Assembly: GCA_964508755.1 (NCBI GenBank)
Contig: CAZDUZ010000001.1
Coordinates: 19,598-83,597 of the forward strand
From: CAZDUZ01 sp964508755
Lineage (GTDB): Bacteria; Patescibacteriota; Dojkabacteria; SC72; JAFGCJ01
DNA: 64,000 nt
Reading direction: 5' to 3'
The position numbers were made by a program, and so were the translations under genes. This document shows, piece by piece, positions 41,814 to 50,867 of the stretch. The first letter of the stretch is position 1; the number at the start of each line of letters is the position of its first letter. The notes beneath the pieces are model-generated. The model was not told the origin of the DNA. It saw nothing but the letters and a program-made list of their open reading frames with translations, and did no database searches.

Positions 41814-42452
41814 CTAACCTATTAATATGGTAAGTATCGTATTCATCGAGGTAGAGAGAAACCGTTGAACAATAATACTTAACGGAGAAAAAGGAAGGAA
41901 AATTGCAAGAAGAATAAAAATTCCGAAGTTTTCAAGTTTTTCCCAATAATATCTCACCGATGCGGGAAGAAACGCACGTACTATTTTGTGACCGTCAAGT
42001 GGAGGGACGGGAAGCAGATTAAAAACAGCAAGGGTGACATTTACCATGATAAATGTTACTGCTAGTGTAACGACATACATCATTTCCGTGGAGATTTCTT
42101 CCACTGAAGAGGGAAGGGGAAGAAAGAGCCTAAAGAGAATAGCTGAAATACCTGCGGTGATAAGGTTAGACAATGGTCCGGCAAATGCTGAAATTGCGGT
42201 TCCCCTCACCGGGTTCTCGAAATTATATTCATTAATTGGGACAGGTTTGCTCCAACCAAATCGGGCGATTACCATCATGAGTGCTCCGATAGGATCGATA
42301 TGAGCAATTGGATTAAGGGTCATCCGACCGCTTGCCTTTGCAGTTGCATCTCCCAAACGAAAAGCCGCGTAGGCATGAGCGTATTCATGTATTGTTGAAG
42401 CTATTAAGATTGATGGGATTGCAAAGAGAATCCACAGCATTTGATTGTCCAT
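41814..42452 (-). CDS. site-2 protease family (M50) membrane metalloprotease
   Basis: 212 aa with about five hydrophobic helices. Zinc motif HEYAHAYAAF (HExxH) near residue 23 in the first helix, and the second motif NLLPVPPLDGHK supplying the Asp ligand. This small form without a PDZ domain matches the YwhC/FtsH-neighbour branch of M50 peptidases that cut within membranes. ATG 42452 (MDNQM) is chosen over the longer frame to 42494, which would run into the promoter region shared with rpmB. It is divergent from rpmB. The substrate is unknown. Confidence 0.88.
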   Translation of the reverse strand: MDNQMLWILFAIPSILIASTIHEYAHAYAAFRLGDATAKASGRMTLNPIAHIDPIGALMMVIARFGWSKPVPINEYNFENPVRGTAISAFAGPLSNLITAGISAILFRLFLPLPSSVEEISTEMMYVVTLAVTFIMVNVTLAVFNLLPVPPLDGHKIVRAFLPASVRYYWEKLENFGIFILLAIFLPFSPLSIIVQRFLSTSMNTILTILIG

Positions 42453-42507
42453 GTTTTTTCTGATAATATTCAGCCGAGTTTTTGAATTGTACACTATCTT
42501 TCTTTCA

Positions 42508-42720
42508 ATGGCTAAAGTCTGTGTGAAATGTGAAAAATCAACAATTGCGGGGCAAAGAACTCGTCATCATCATGCAACGGGTTGGTTGTACCGTGCGCCT
42601 CGATCCAAACGGACATTCAAACCCAATCTTCGCTCAGCAAAGATTGATATTGACGGCAAGACGCAGAAAGTCACTCTTTGTATGAAGTGCTATAAAGCGA
42701 TCATGACCAAGGTTTCGTAG
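42508..42720 (+). CDS. rpmB: ribosomal protein bL28
   Basis: 70 aa from ATG 42508. It shows CVKCEKSTIAGQRTRHH, a Cys pair, the basic SKRTFKPNLRSAKI stretch, and a second Cys pair in LCMKCYKAI, so it is a zinc-binding bL28. The open frame extends back to 42445, but those codons are hydrophobic and cover the promoter region. A TATCTT element lies 7 nt before the ATG, again near-leaderless. Confidence 0.93.
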   Translation: MAKVCVKCEKSTIAGQRTRHHHATGWLYRAPRSKRTFKPNLRSAKIDIDGKTQKVTLCMKCYKAIMTKVS

Positions 42721-42821
42721 GTTACATAGTTATTGAACTTTCCCTTTTTTTATATTCTCTCTTTCCCTTTCCTTTATACCTAGAAATACCTCGATTTTTT
42801 CTAGAGTTATCAAAAGGGAAA

Positions 42822-42830
42822 TGATACAAT
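42822..42830 (+). promoter_or_regulatory. extended -10 promoter of mreB
   Basis: TGa-TACAAT (hexamer 42825-42830), 9 nt before ATG 42840, predicting a leader of about 3 nt. Confidence 0.65.
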
Positions 42831-42839
42831 GCCCATGCC

Positions 42840-43889
42840 ATGTTCAACTCATTTTGGAATGCTGTCACATTAGATGTTGGTATCGATTTAGGTACTGCGA
42901 ATACCCTCGTTTCTGTTGTGGGTAAGGGGATTATGATAAATGAGCCATCGGTTGTCGCTGTTCGTAAGAAAACCAAAGAAGTTTTGGCTGTCGGGAATGA
43001 AGCTCGTCAGATGATTGGACGCACACCGGCAAGTGTTATTGCCATCCGTCCATTGAAGAATGGAGTAATCACTGATTTCGATACCACTCAGGCAATGATT
43101 CGCTATTTCATCGAGCGGGTGCATGATTTATCTGCGAAATTCCTAAAAATTCCACGTCCAAGAGTTGCTATCGGTGTACCTTCTTCCGTGACTGAAGTCG
43201 AAAGGCAGGCTGTGGTAGATGCTGCTCGAGGAGCTGGTGCTCGAAAAGTCTATCTGGTAGAGGAAACAATTGCCGGAGCGGTTGGAGTAGGGCTTCCGAT
43301 CGAAGATGCAAGCGGAAGTATGATTGTAGATATTGGTGGAGGAACGACTGATATTGCGGTGATTTCGCTTGGAGGGATTGTTGTTGACAAAACGATTAGT
43401 GTTGCAGGAGATGAGATGGATCTTGATATTCTGAATTACGTTAAGCATAAGTATAATCTTCTCGTAGGAGAGAGGAGCGCGGAAGAAGTAAAAATTGCTA
43501 TTGGTTCCGCCTCTGCACCTAAGGAAGAAAAATCGGTAGTTCTTCAAGGTCGGGATCTAGTGACCGGTCTTCCTAAATCCATTGAGATTTCCTCGGTTGA
43601 GGCAAGAGAGGCACTTATGAATACGCTCAATCAAATTACCGAGGCAATTCGCGACGCGGTGGAGGAAACTCCTCCCGAGTTATTGGCAGATTTGTCGAGT
43701 TCCGGGGTAATCGTTGCTGGGGGTGGTGCGCTTCTCTATGGTATTGATAAATTCTTGAAAGACCGATTAAAGCTTCCTGTCATTATTGCTGACGATCCAA
43801 TGACCGCGGTCGCGAGAGGTACTGCGAAAATGCTTGAAAGACCAGACTTATTAAGTAAGTCAGAGGCAAGTTGGGAGGACATGCTTTAG
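42840..43889 (+). CDS. mreB: rod shape-determining protein MreB
   Basis: 349 aa, normal. It has a short N-terminal amphipathic stretch (FNSFWNAV), phosphate 1 GIDLGTANTLVSVVGKG, EETIAGAVGVGLP, phosphate 2 IVDIGGGTTDIAVISLGG and VAGGGALLYGIDKFL. It polymerises under the membrane and positions wall synthesis. It heads an mreB-mreC-mreD-mrdA cluster and has its own near-leaderless promoter. Confidence 0.97.
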   Translation: MFNSFWNAVTLDVGIDLGTANTLVSVVGKGIMINEPSVVAVRKKTKEVLAVGNEARQMIGRTPASVIAIRPLKNGVITDFDTTQAMIRYFIERVHDLSAKFLKIPRPRVAIGVPSSVTEVERQAVVDAARGAGARKVYLVEETIAGAVGVGLPIEDASGSMIVDIGGGTTDIAVISLGGIVVDKTISVAGDEMDLDILNYVKHKYNLLVGERSAEEVKIAIGSASAPKEEKSVVLQGRDLVTGLPKSIEISSVEAREALMNTLNQITEAIRDAVEETPPELLADLSSSGVIVAGGGALLYGIDKFLKDRLKLPVIIADDPMTAVARGTAKMLERPDLLSKSEASWEDML

Positions 43890-44045
43890 AATCGAAAGGG
43901 TTGGACATTGTTATTTGTAGTACCGGAACTCAAAACATTTGATAATTAGATTGATTTCAAGTATAAGTCAAAGTAAGGATACGATGCGTGCAGAATTAGA
44001 TATACTGCCGTTCTACCTATCTTTACTGTAACTCGTACACGGCAC

Positions 44046-44849
44046 ATGGATGTTGAAAGTCTTAGAAAAAATGGAACAATTGTCATCGTTGGACTTGTAA
44101 TAAGTTTGTTTTCAATGCTTGCTTACGGATTAGGATGGTTTACACCTATCTACGCTTCGGGGAATTTTATTCTTCGTCCTATGGCGTATTGGGGACGAGA
44201 ATTGATCAAAGGTGTAGAAAATACGGCTCAAACGGTTGGTCAAATATCCCTTCTTAGTAAGGAGAATGCTAAGATGAAAAATCAAGTTGCTCAATTAACT
44301 GCAGAACTGGGTGTGCTTCGAGAGGTGAAGGATGAAAATGATCAGCTTCGCTCGCAGTTAGGTATACCCCTCACCAAGGATTGGCAGCTTGTCAAAGCAA
44401 TAGTTCTTGGTAGTGATACGTATGGAATTGCTGAATATGTCATTATTGATAGTGGCTCTAGTGATGGTGTATCTGTCGGAGACCCGGTGATTATTGGCGA
44501 TATTCTTGTTGGGGAAGTGAGGGAGGTTCAAGACTCAATTTCCAAAGTACGGCTGGTTTCAAATACAGAAAGTAATATCTATGCAATTGATCAGAACACA
44601 AATGCCAAGGGTTTGGTGAGAGGGTCTTTGCAAGGAATTGTGATGGAAGAGATACTTGAAAGCGAAGCTGTTGAAGTAGGCGACATTGTGGTTACGTGGG
44701 AAGATGAAATGCCTGGTAAGCTGGTTATTGGTAGTGTTTCACGGATTGAAAATGTTCCCACATCTTCTACTAAAAAAGCGTATATTGATCCAGGATTTAA
44801 CATTGAGGATATTACTCATGTCTTTGTTGTTACGGGAGGGTTATCATGA
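44046..44849 (+). CDS. mreC: rod shape-determining protein MreC
   Basis: 267 aa. N-terminal transmembrane helix (about 14-36), a coiled-coil (LLSKENAKMKNQVAQLTAEL) and the MreC beta-barrel domain (IIDSGSSDGVSVGDPVI, RLVSNTESNIYAID). It links MreB to the periplasmic wall enzymes. A TATACT-like element near 44001 may drive it. The stop overlaps the mreD start (ATGA). Confidence 0.95.
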   Translation: MDVESLRKNGTIVIVGLVISLFSMLAYGLGWFTPIYASGNFILRPMAYWGRELIKGVENTAQTVGQISLLSKENAKMKNQVAQLTAELGVLREVKDENDQLRSQLGIPLTKDWQLVKAIVLGSDTYGIAEYVIIDSGSSDGVSVGDPVIIGDILVGEVREVQDSISKVRLVSNTESNIYAIDQNTNAKGLVRGSLQGIVMEEILESEAVEVGDIVVTWEDEMPGKLVIGSVSRIENVPTSSTKKAYIDPGFNIEDITHVFVVTGGLS

Positions 44850-45334
44850 AAGATATTCTAAGGGTATTACTTCTTGCATTAGGTATTGTTTTATTAGAGT
44901 ATGCGTTGTCTGAGGTGCAGAGTTTGAGACTATTATGGGTAGGAGCGTTGATATATGCGGGTATCGGTCGTTTCGGTCTTTCAGTCGTCTTGTCGCTTGT
45001 GGGAGGTTTGCTTCTGGATTCATTATTTCTTAATCATGCCGGTGCGACAAGTTTCAGTGCACTTATCGGAGTTCTGGTGTATGTAATTGCACACTCATTC
45101 GGTCTTACCGTAAAAGAGTGGCAAAAGATTATTGCCATAGCTTTAGCTGTTATCATGAGCATGATTACAGAATTTGTCCTGCGTTACTTACTCGGTGAAT
45201 CAGTTGTAGGGCCTACGAATGTGATGTTTTGGGTACGGGTGGTTAGTGTAAATACTGCGTTGAGTGTTATCGGAATTCTGGTTGCGGACTCATTTGAACG
45301 TGCAGCGTCGTTACGAAAGCAGGTAAAATTATAA
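44846..45334 (+). CDS. mreD: rod shape-determining protein MreD
   Basis: 162 aa of mostly hydrophobic helices (about five), beginning DILRVLLLALGIVLLEYAL and containing GGLLLDSLF, the MreD-like GxxxD region. Assignment rests on topology and on its place between mreC (4-nt overlap) and mrdA (10 nt downstream). It is a membrane partner of MreC in the elongasome. Confidence 0.88.
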   Translation: MKDILRVLLLALGIVLLEYALSEVQSLRLLWVGALIYAGIGRFGLSVVLSLVGGLLLDSLFLNHAGATSFSALIGVLVYVIAHSFGLTVKEWQKIIAIALAVIMSMITEFVLRYLLGESVVGPTNVMFWVRVVSVNTALSVIGILVADSFERAASLRKQVKL

Positions 45335-45344
45335 CGTTCAGAAT

Positions 45345-47300
45345 ATGACTGGAAAAAAAGTGACACTTACAAAGAAATTGAACGGTGTTCCTCTACAAAA
45401 TCCTATTCGGAGTAAAAAAACTGTGTCTTCCAGAAGTAACTGGAAGGACATTGGCATGGTTTCCGGTTATTCAATTGAACGAAAAGATACAGAAGAAGTC
45501 AGAATGTGGCAGACAATGTTTGTTTTTATTTTCGCAGGTCTTCTTTTCGTTCTATTGGGTATGCAGGTTATAAATTTACAAGTTGTTGAGGGGAGAGATT
45601 TTGCCCAACGTTCAACGATGAACAGAATCGCAGAGATTGAAATGGAGGCAGACCGGGGAGTGATTTATGATAGAAATGGAGAGAAACTTGCGACAAATGT
45701 GCCATCATTTAATGTCATCTTAAATCCAAGCGGGATGGAGTATGAAGAAGTGCTGGCGAGTTTAACTAATATAAGCGGAATATTAGAATTACCAACAGGT
45801 GATCTTGTAAACGTGTATGAACAAGTTATAGAAAGAGACCCGCTTCAAAAGAGAATACTGATTGCACAGGATATTGATAGAGATCGTATTCTAGAAATTA
45901 GATCTCATACGGATGAGTTGGCAGGAATTGAAGTGGAGTATTCTTCAAAGAGAAATTATCTTTATGGGCCAGTCTTTTCTCATATCCTTGGATATACCGG
46001 TCTTGCTAGTGAGGACCAGATCGAAGAGCGTAGTAATATTGCACTTGGAGATATTGTCGGGCAAGAAGGTATTGAATATCAGTACGATGAGATATTGCAG
46101 GGTGATAAAGGAAAGAAAATCGTTGAAATTGATGCGCAAATGAATATTGTAAATGAGTTTTCAAATGATGGTACTGCTCCGGTTCCTGGAGATAGCTTAC
46201 ATTTGACAATAGATGCCGCTGCCCAGAAAAAGATGTACGAACTGCTTGTGGCAGGTATAGAGAAATACAAAGCAAGTGGAGGTGCAGCAATCGTTGAAGA
46301 TGTGCATACCGGTGAACTCATCGTTGCTCTGAGTGCTCCCAGTTATGATAACAATCTTTTTATCGGAGGAATTTCTCAGAGTGAGTATGAATCTGTTGCT
46401 CCTCATTTATTCAATCGTTTTATTGGTGCTCAAGTTCCACCTGGTTCAATGTTTAAAACTATAGTTGCTGCGGCAGCCCTACAGGAAGGTGCGATAACAA
46501 AAGACACGGTATTTGTCAGTACCGGTGTGATGTATTTTGGTCCAGGCTATCCATTTCAGGAATACCATCAACACGCCTATGGCGCATTAAATCTCATTGG
46601 CGGACTTGCTAAATCTAGTAATATTTATTTTTGTAAGACAATGCTCGAACTTGGCATTGATCGATTTGTTCCTTATGCTGAATTTTTTGGAATTGGCTCT
46701 CAAACCGGAATAGACTTACCTGGAGAAGGGACGGGTCGTGTTCCATCACCTGAAAATAAAATTGCGCTTGCTGAAACAAGCCCGTGGCTTGATCCGATTT
46801 GGTATCCTGAAGGTGATACGTGCAATTCCTCCATTGGCCAGGGAATCACCACTGTTACTCCGCTTCAAGCGTCAAACTGGGCTGCAACAATTGCAAACGG
46901 AGGAAAGGTGTTGAAGCCACAATTGGTTTATCAGTGGGTTTCACCTGACGGTAATGAACGTAAAATCGAGCCTGTGGTGGTGAGGGAGGGTAAGGTAAGT
47001 GATGCAAACTTGGCTTTGGTTCGCGAAGGAATGAGAAATAGTGCTTCAGGGCCAATGAGTGTTATTTTCCCTTTGAGAAACACAAAAATTACAGTGGCGG
47101 CAAAAACAGGGACTGCAGAGTTTGGTATAAAGGATGAAAAAGGTTCTTACACGAAAACACATGCATGGGTAATGGGCTTCTTTCCTTATGAAAGCCCCAA
47201 GTATAGTTTTACTGTCTTCCTAGAAGGTGGGGGAGAAAGCTACAATTCTGCAACTATTGCGGCTGATTTTATTAATTGGTGGGCGGATAACAAGAAGTGA
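45345..47300 (+). CDS. mrdA: penicillin-binding protein 2 (elongasome transpeptidase)
   Basis: 651 aa. A short cytoplasmic part, one transmembrane helix (about 60-82), a PBP dimerisation/pedestal domain (ADRGVIYDRNGEKLATN), and a transpeptidase domain with PPGSMFK (SxxK, Ser near 367), KSSN (SxN) and AAKTGTAEFG (KTG near 586). It cross-links peptidoglycan during elongation with MreBCD. No rodA follows in this cluster. Confidence 0.96.
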   Translation: MTGKKVTLTKKLNGVPLQNPIRSKKTVSSRSNWKDIGMVSGYSIERKDTEEVRMWQTMFVFIFAGLLFVLLGMQVINLQVVEGRDFAQRSTMNRIAEIEMEADRGVIYDRNGEKLATNVPSFNVILNPSGMEYEEVLASLTNISGILELPTGDLVNVYEQVIERDPLQKRILIAQDIDRDRILEIRSHTDELAGIEVEYSSKRNYLYGPVFSHILGYTGLASEDQIEERSNIALGDIVGQEGIEYQYDEILQGDKGKKIVEIDAQMNIVNEFSNDGTAPVPGDSLHLTIDAAAQKKMYELLVAGIEKYKASGGAAIVEDVHTGELIVALSAPSYDNNLFIGGISQSEYESVAPHLFNRFIGAQVPPGSMFKTIVAAAALQEGAITKDTVFVSTGVMYFGPGYPFQEYHQHAYGALNLIGGLAKSSNIYFCKTMLELGIDRFVPYAEFFGIGSQTGIDLPGEGTGRVPSPENKIALAETSPWLDPIWYPEGDTCNSSIGQGITTVTPLQASNWAATIANGGKVLKPQLVYQWVSPDGNERKIEPVVVREGKVSDANLALVREGMRNSASGPMSVIFPLRNTKITVAAKTGTAEFGIKDEKGSYTKTHAWVMGFFPYESPKYSFTVFLEGGGESYNSATIAADFINWWADNKK

Positions 47301-47420
47301 ATGAGGGTGAAATTGGAATAGGGAGGTGTAAATAAATAACTAGCCTCTCTTTCTGTAATTCTAAAGCAGCTATTTCCTTTTTTTAATGGTAAGTTCATCT
47401 TTCTCTTGTAACCTTTGTGG

Positions 47421-48560
47421 GTGGAAGATCTTCTTTTATGGCTGTATTCACAAAAAGGAATTGGATCTAAGAAAATTATTAATTTCTTTTCGAAGCACGA
47501 AACGGGGAATGTATTGTATGACAGAATTTCTCCATTATTACGCGAATGCGGTTTACCTACGACAAATGCTCATACCTATCGAGAAGAGATAAAGAAGTTA
47601 CGTGCTGAGATTACAAAAAGGGGCTGTGCGATGGTTCCATTCTGGGACTCAACGTATCCTTTTCTTTTGTCGCAAATTCCTGATAAACCGGCATGCCTCT
47701 TTGTAAAAAAACATTATTTCAGTACACTTCTTCCGAAGTATACGGTTGCGATAGTCGGAACGAGAAGAATGTCTGGTTATGGAGAACGTATTATTAATAG
47801 TATTGTGAACGAATTGTGTGATTATCCAATCGGGATTGTAAGTGGTCTTGCATATGGAGTGGATGCCGCTGTCCATAGAGCGGTGGTAAGAAATCCTGAC
47901 AATAAAGCTCTACCCATTGGAATATTGCCGGGAGGCCCACTACAAGGTTATCCTTCTGGTTGTACGGATGTGTATGAAAGCTTGCTTGAGAAAGGGCAGA
48001 TACTGTGGGAATTTCTCCCTGGAACACCATTACGGAAAGAGCTCTTTGCCTGTAGAAACAGACTAATCGCTGGGCTTTCTAATGCCACTATCGTTATTGA
48101 GAGTGATACTGTCGGTGGATCGATGATTACCGCCTCATGTGCCCTTGATTACAATCGTGATGTTGGTGCTGTTCCTGGAGATGTTTTTCGGAGTATGAGT
48201 AGGGGGACAAATGAGTTAATAAAGGAAGGGGCAGCAGTAATCAGTAGCGCTACAGATATTCTTTCTCTGCTCTATGGTGTTCAAAAAGATGGTGTTCAGA
48301 AATCTCAGAAAATCAGTCGGAAAGAAGACTCGGATTCGCGCTATTCAGAAATTATAAGCACATTATCTGGTATTTCTGCCGAATGTGCTCGTTCAATAAC
48401 CGAGCATGTAAATGGAGAAGGTTTGACCGTAGAAAACTTTGCCGAAGTAACAGGAATGCGCATAGAGTCTGCGCGCGCCGTCTTGACAAGGTTGGAAGTT
48501 AAAGGTATTTTGAGGCGCAATATTGCCGGAAAAATAATTTGGGGAGAGTCAATCTCGTGA
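47421..48560 (+). CDS. dprA: DNA processing protein DprA
   Basis: 379 aa. The Rossmann-like DprA core is clear: VAIVGTRRMSGYG, GIVSGLAYGVDAAVHR, GILPGGPLQGYPSG and FACRNRLIAGLSNATIVIES, with VGAVPGDVF. A C-terminal winged helix (LTVENFAEVTGMRIESARAVL) follows. DprA loads RecA onto incoming single-stranded DNA in transformation. GTG 47421 is chosen because a TGTAAC -10-like element ends 8 nt before it; TTG 47415 is the alternative. The stop TGA is shared with the topA start as GTGA. Confidence 0.94.
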   Translation: MEDLLLWLYSQKGIGSKKIINFFSKHETGNVLYDRISPLLRECGLPTTNAHTYREEIKKLRAEITKRGCAMVPFWDSTYPFLLSQIPDKPACLFVKKHYFSTLLPKYTVAIVGTRRMSGYGERIINSIVNELCDYPIGIVSGLAYGVDAAVHRAVVRNPDNKALPIGILPGGPLQGYPSGCTDVYESLLEKGQILWEFLPGTPLRKELFACRNRLIAGLSNATIVIESDTVGGSMITASCALDYNRDVGAVPGDVFRSMSRGTNELIKEGAAVISSATDILSLLYGVQKDGVQKSQKISRKEDSDSRYSEIISTLSGISAECARSITEHVNGEGLTVENFAEVTGMRIESARAVLTRLEVKGILRRNIAGKIIWGESIS

Positions 48561-50704
48561 AACTTGTAGTCGTAGAGTCGCCATCAAAGGCAAAAACAAT
48601 AGGTAGATATCTTGGTTCTGACTTTGTCGTTAAAGCGACCATGGGACATGTGAAGGATCTTCCGAAAAGCACACTGGCTGTCGATACAGAGAAAAATTAC
48701 AAAGTTGATTATGAAGTGATTCACGGCAAGAAAAAAGTTATCACTGAACTCAAGAAAAATCTTCCTAAAAACGAGAATGATGTGTATTTAGCGCTTGATC
48801 CTGATCGAGAAGGAGAGGCAATTGCCGCGCATGTTGCAGAAGAGTTGAAACTTAAACACCCTCGTAGAATCGTTTTTCATGAAGTAACCGAAAAGGCAAT
48901 CCAAGAAGCTCTTCATAATCCTAGAGAGGTAAACGCAGATTTGGTTGATGCGCAGAAAGCTCGCCGAGTGCTTGATCGATTAGTCGGTTACAAACTCTCC
49001 GGGCTTTTATGGAAGAAAATCTGGTATGGTCTTTCTGCTGGAAGGGTGCAGTCGGTTGCTACACGTCTTATTGTTGAGCGAGAACGGGAACGTCTATCGT
49101 TTGTGCCGAAAGAGTTTTGGGAAGTCCAAGCACATCTTCTCAATCCAGACAAGAAAGAAATTGTTGCGTCTCTCTCTAAGAAAAACGGTAAAAAGTATGT
49201 ACCAGTCTCTGCTGAAGAGGTAGATGCACTTAAAAAAGAGTTACAGTCCTCAAGTTGGTCTGTAACTGATGTCGATAATCAGGAAAAAACTAGGCATCCG
49301 CTCCCTCCATTTACTACGGCCACCCTTCAGCAAACAGCTAACAGTTTTTTGGGATATAGCGCATCTACCACAATGAAGACAGCGCAGCAACTGTATCAAG
49401 GAGTTAAGGTGAGCGGTAGAGGACAGCTTGGTCTTATTACCTATATGCGTACTGATTCAACAGCTCTTTCAGATCAAGCGGTTGAATCGATCCGTAAGGA
49501 AATTAAAAGCAACTATGGTGAACAGTATCTTCCTGCAAAGCCCATCTTTTACAAAACAAAAAGCCGTTTGGCGCAGGAAGCTCACGAAGCAATTCGTCCG
49601 ACTGAAGTCAGTCTACATCCCGATAGTGTAAAAAGCTCTCTTTCCGATCAGCAGTATAAATTGTATAAACTGATTTGGAATCGCGCGGTAGCCTGTCAGA
49701 TGAATCCAATGAGATACACCGAAAGTATAGTTGGTATTGAAGCTATTCCAGGATCCAAGACCGTTTATTTATTTACGTTAATGGGGCGCTCCATTATTTT
49801 TGATGGATTTGCAAAAGTACTAGGCACATGGCTCATTAAAGACGAAGGCATGCAGGAGATCGATGTTCTTCATGTCGGAGATTCACTTGATTGTAGGAGT
49901 ATTGAAGCACTTCAGAAATTTACTAAGCCTAAGGCGCGATACACAGAAGCAACGCTCATCAAGGCGCTTGAAAAACGAGGCATTGGACGGCCATCCACCT
50001 ATGCCACCATTATTTCTACTATTCAAGGGAGGACGTATGTGGCTCGTGATGGCAGGTATCTCTATCCTACGGATGTCGGTATGGTTGTGAGTGATTTTCT
50101 TGTTTCCCATTTCCCTTTGATTGTGGATTACGATTTTACCTCTCAGGTAGAACAGGATCTTGATGATGTTGCACAGGGTGAGAAAAAGTGGATACCGGTC
50201 GTGGACGATGTGTATGCTCCTTTTGAAAAAACTCTTAAGGATAAAGAGAAGTCTGTGAAGAAAGAAGATGTAGTCATTCTTAACGAATCAGATGTTCCCT
50301 GTCCTGTTTGTAAAGGGAAAATGGTGGAGCGTCTGGGGAGGGAAGGTACATTCCTTAGCTGTGCGAATTTCCCTTCATGTAAAGGAATGCTTGGAATGGA
50401 TGGGAAGACACTGGAGGAGGCTTTCGACAGCAATCGTTATCTGAAAGCTGAAGTATGTTCGAAGTGTTCAGGAAAGATGGTGCTTAAGCGCGGACGTTAC
50501 GGCCAGTTTTGGGCATGTGAGAACTATCCGACTTGCAAGGAAACGCTTCCACTACTTCTCAAAGAAGTCTGTCCTGAATGCGGAAAACCATTAGTCGAAA
50601 GAAAAGGTAAGTGGGGACGGATGTTTACAGGTTGTAGCGGTTATCCTTCTTGTTCGTACATTAAGAAGGAAGCATCTGAACAAAAGGTGAAGTCGAGAAA
50701 CTAA
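48557..50704 (+). CDS. topA: DNA topoisomerase I
   Basis: 715 aa. A TOPRIM domain (VVVESPSKAKTIGRYLG; LALDPDREGEAIAAHV), the type IA core with catalytic Tyr in GLITYMRTDSTALS near residue 296, and IGRPSTYATIISTIQ. Three C-terminal topoisomerase zinc fingers follow (CPVC...CANFPSC, CSKC...CENYPTC, CPEC...CSGYPSC). It relaxes negative supercoils. GTG 48557 overlaps the dprA stop; the dprA-topA order is common in bacteria. Confidence 0.97.
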   Translation: MKLVVVESPSKAKTIGRYLGSDFVVKATMGHVKDLPKSTLAVDTEKNYKVDYEVIHGKKKVITELKKNLPKNENDVYLALDPDREGEAIAAHVAEELKLKHPRRIVFHEVTEKAIQEALHNPREVNADLVDAQKARRVLDRLVGYKLSGLLWKKIWYGLSAGRVQSVATRLIVERERERLSFVPKEFWEVQAHLLNPDKKEIVASLSKKNGKKYVPVSAEEVDALKKELQSSSWSVTDVDNQEKTRHPLPPFTTATLQQTANSFLGYSASTTMKTAQQLYQGVKVSGRGQLGLITYMRTDSTALSDQAVESIRKEIKSNYGEQYLPAKPIFYKTKSRLAQEAHEAIRPTEVSLHPDSVKSSLSDQQYKLYKLIWNRAVACQMNPMRYTESIVGIEAIPGSKTVYLFTLMGRSIIFDGFAKVLGTWLIKDEGMQEIDVLHVGDSLDCRSIEALQKFTKPKARYTEATLIKALEKRGIGRPSTYATIISTIQGRTYVARDGRYLYPTDVGMVVSDFLVSHFPLIVDYDFTSQVEQDLDDVAQGEKKWIPVVDDVYAPFEKTLKDKEKSVKKEDVVILNESDVPCPVCKGKMVERLGREGTFLSCANFPSCKGMLGMDGKTLEEAFDSNRYLKAEVCSKCSGKMVLKRGRYGQFWACENYPTCKETLPLLLKEVCPECGKPLVERKGKWGRMFTGCSGYPSCSYIKKEASEQKVKSRN

Positions 50705-50867
50705 CAACTTCTTCAACGCATTTCCACGAGTTTATTAATGATAGTATTTCTCTTGTTAATTCCTGCATGATTTTTTCTTCTGTTGATAAAGCAGGATAGA
50801 CATCTGTTACATTTCTAACTGTCTTTCGTTATACTGATAGTATCCAATTTTATCTCTCAACTTACTT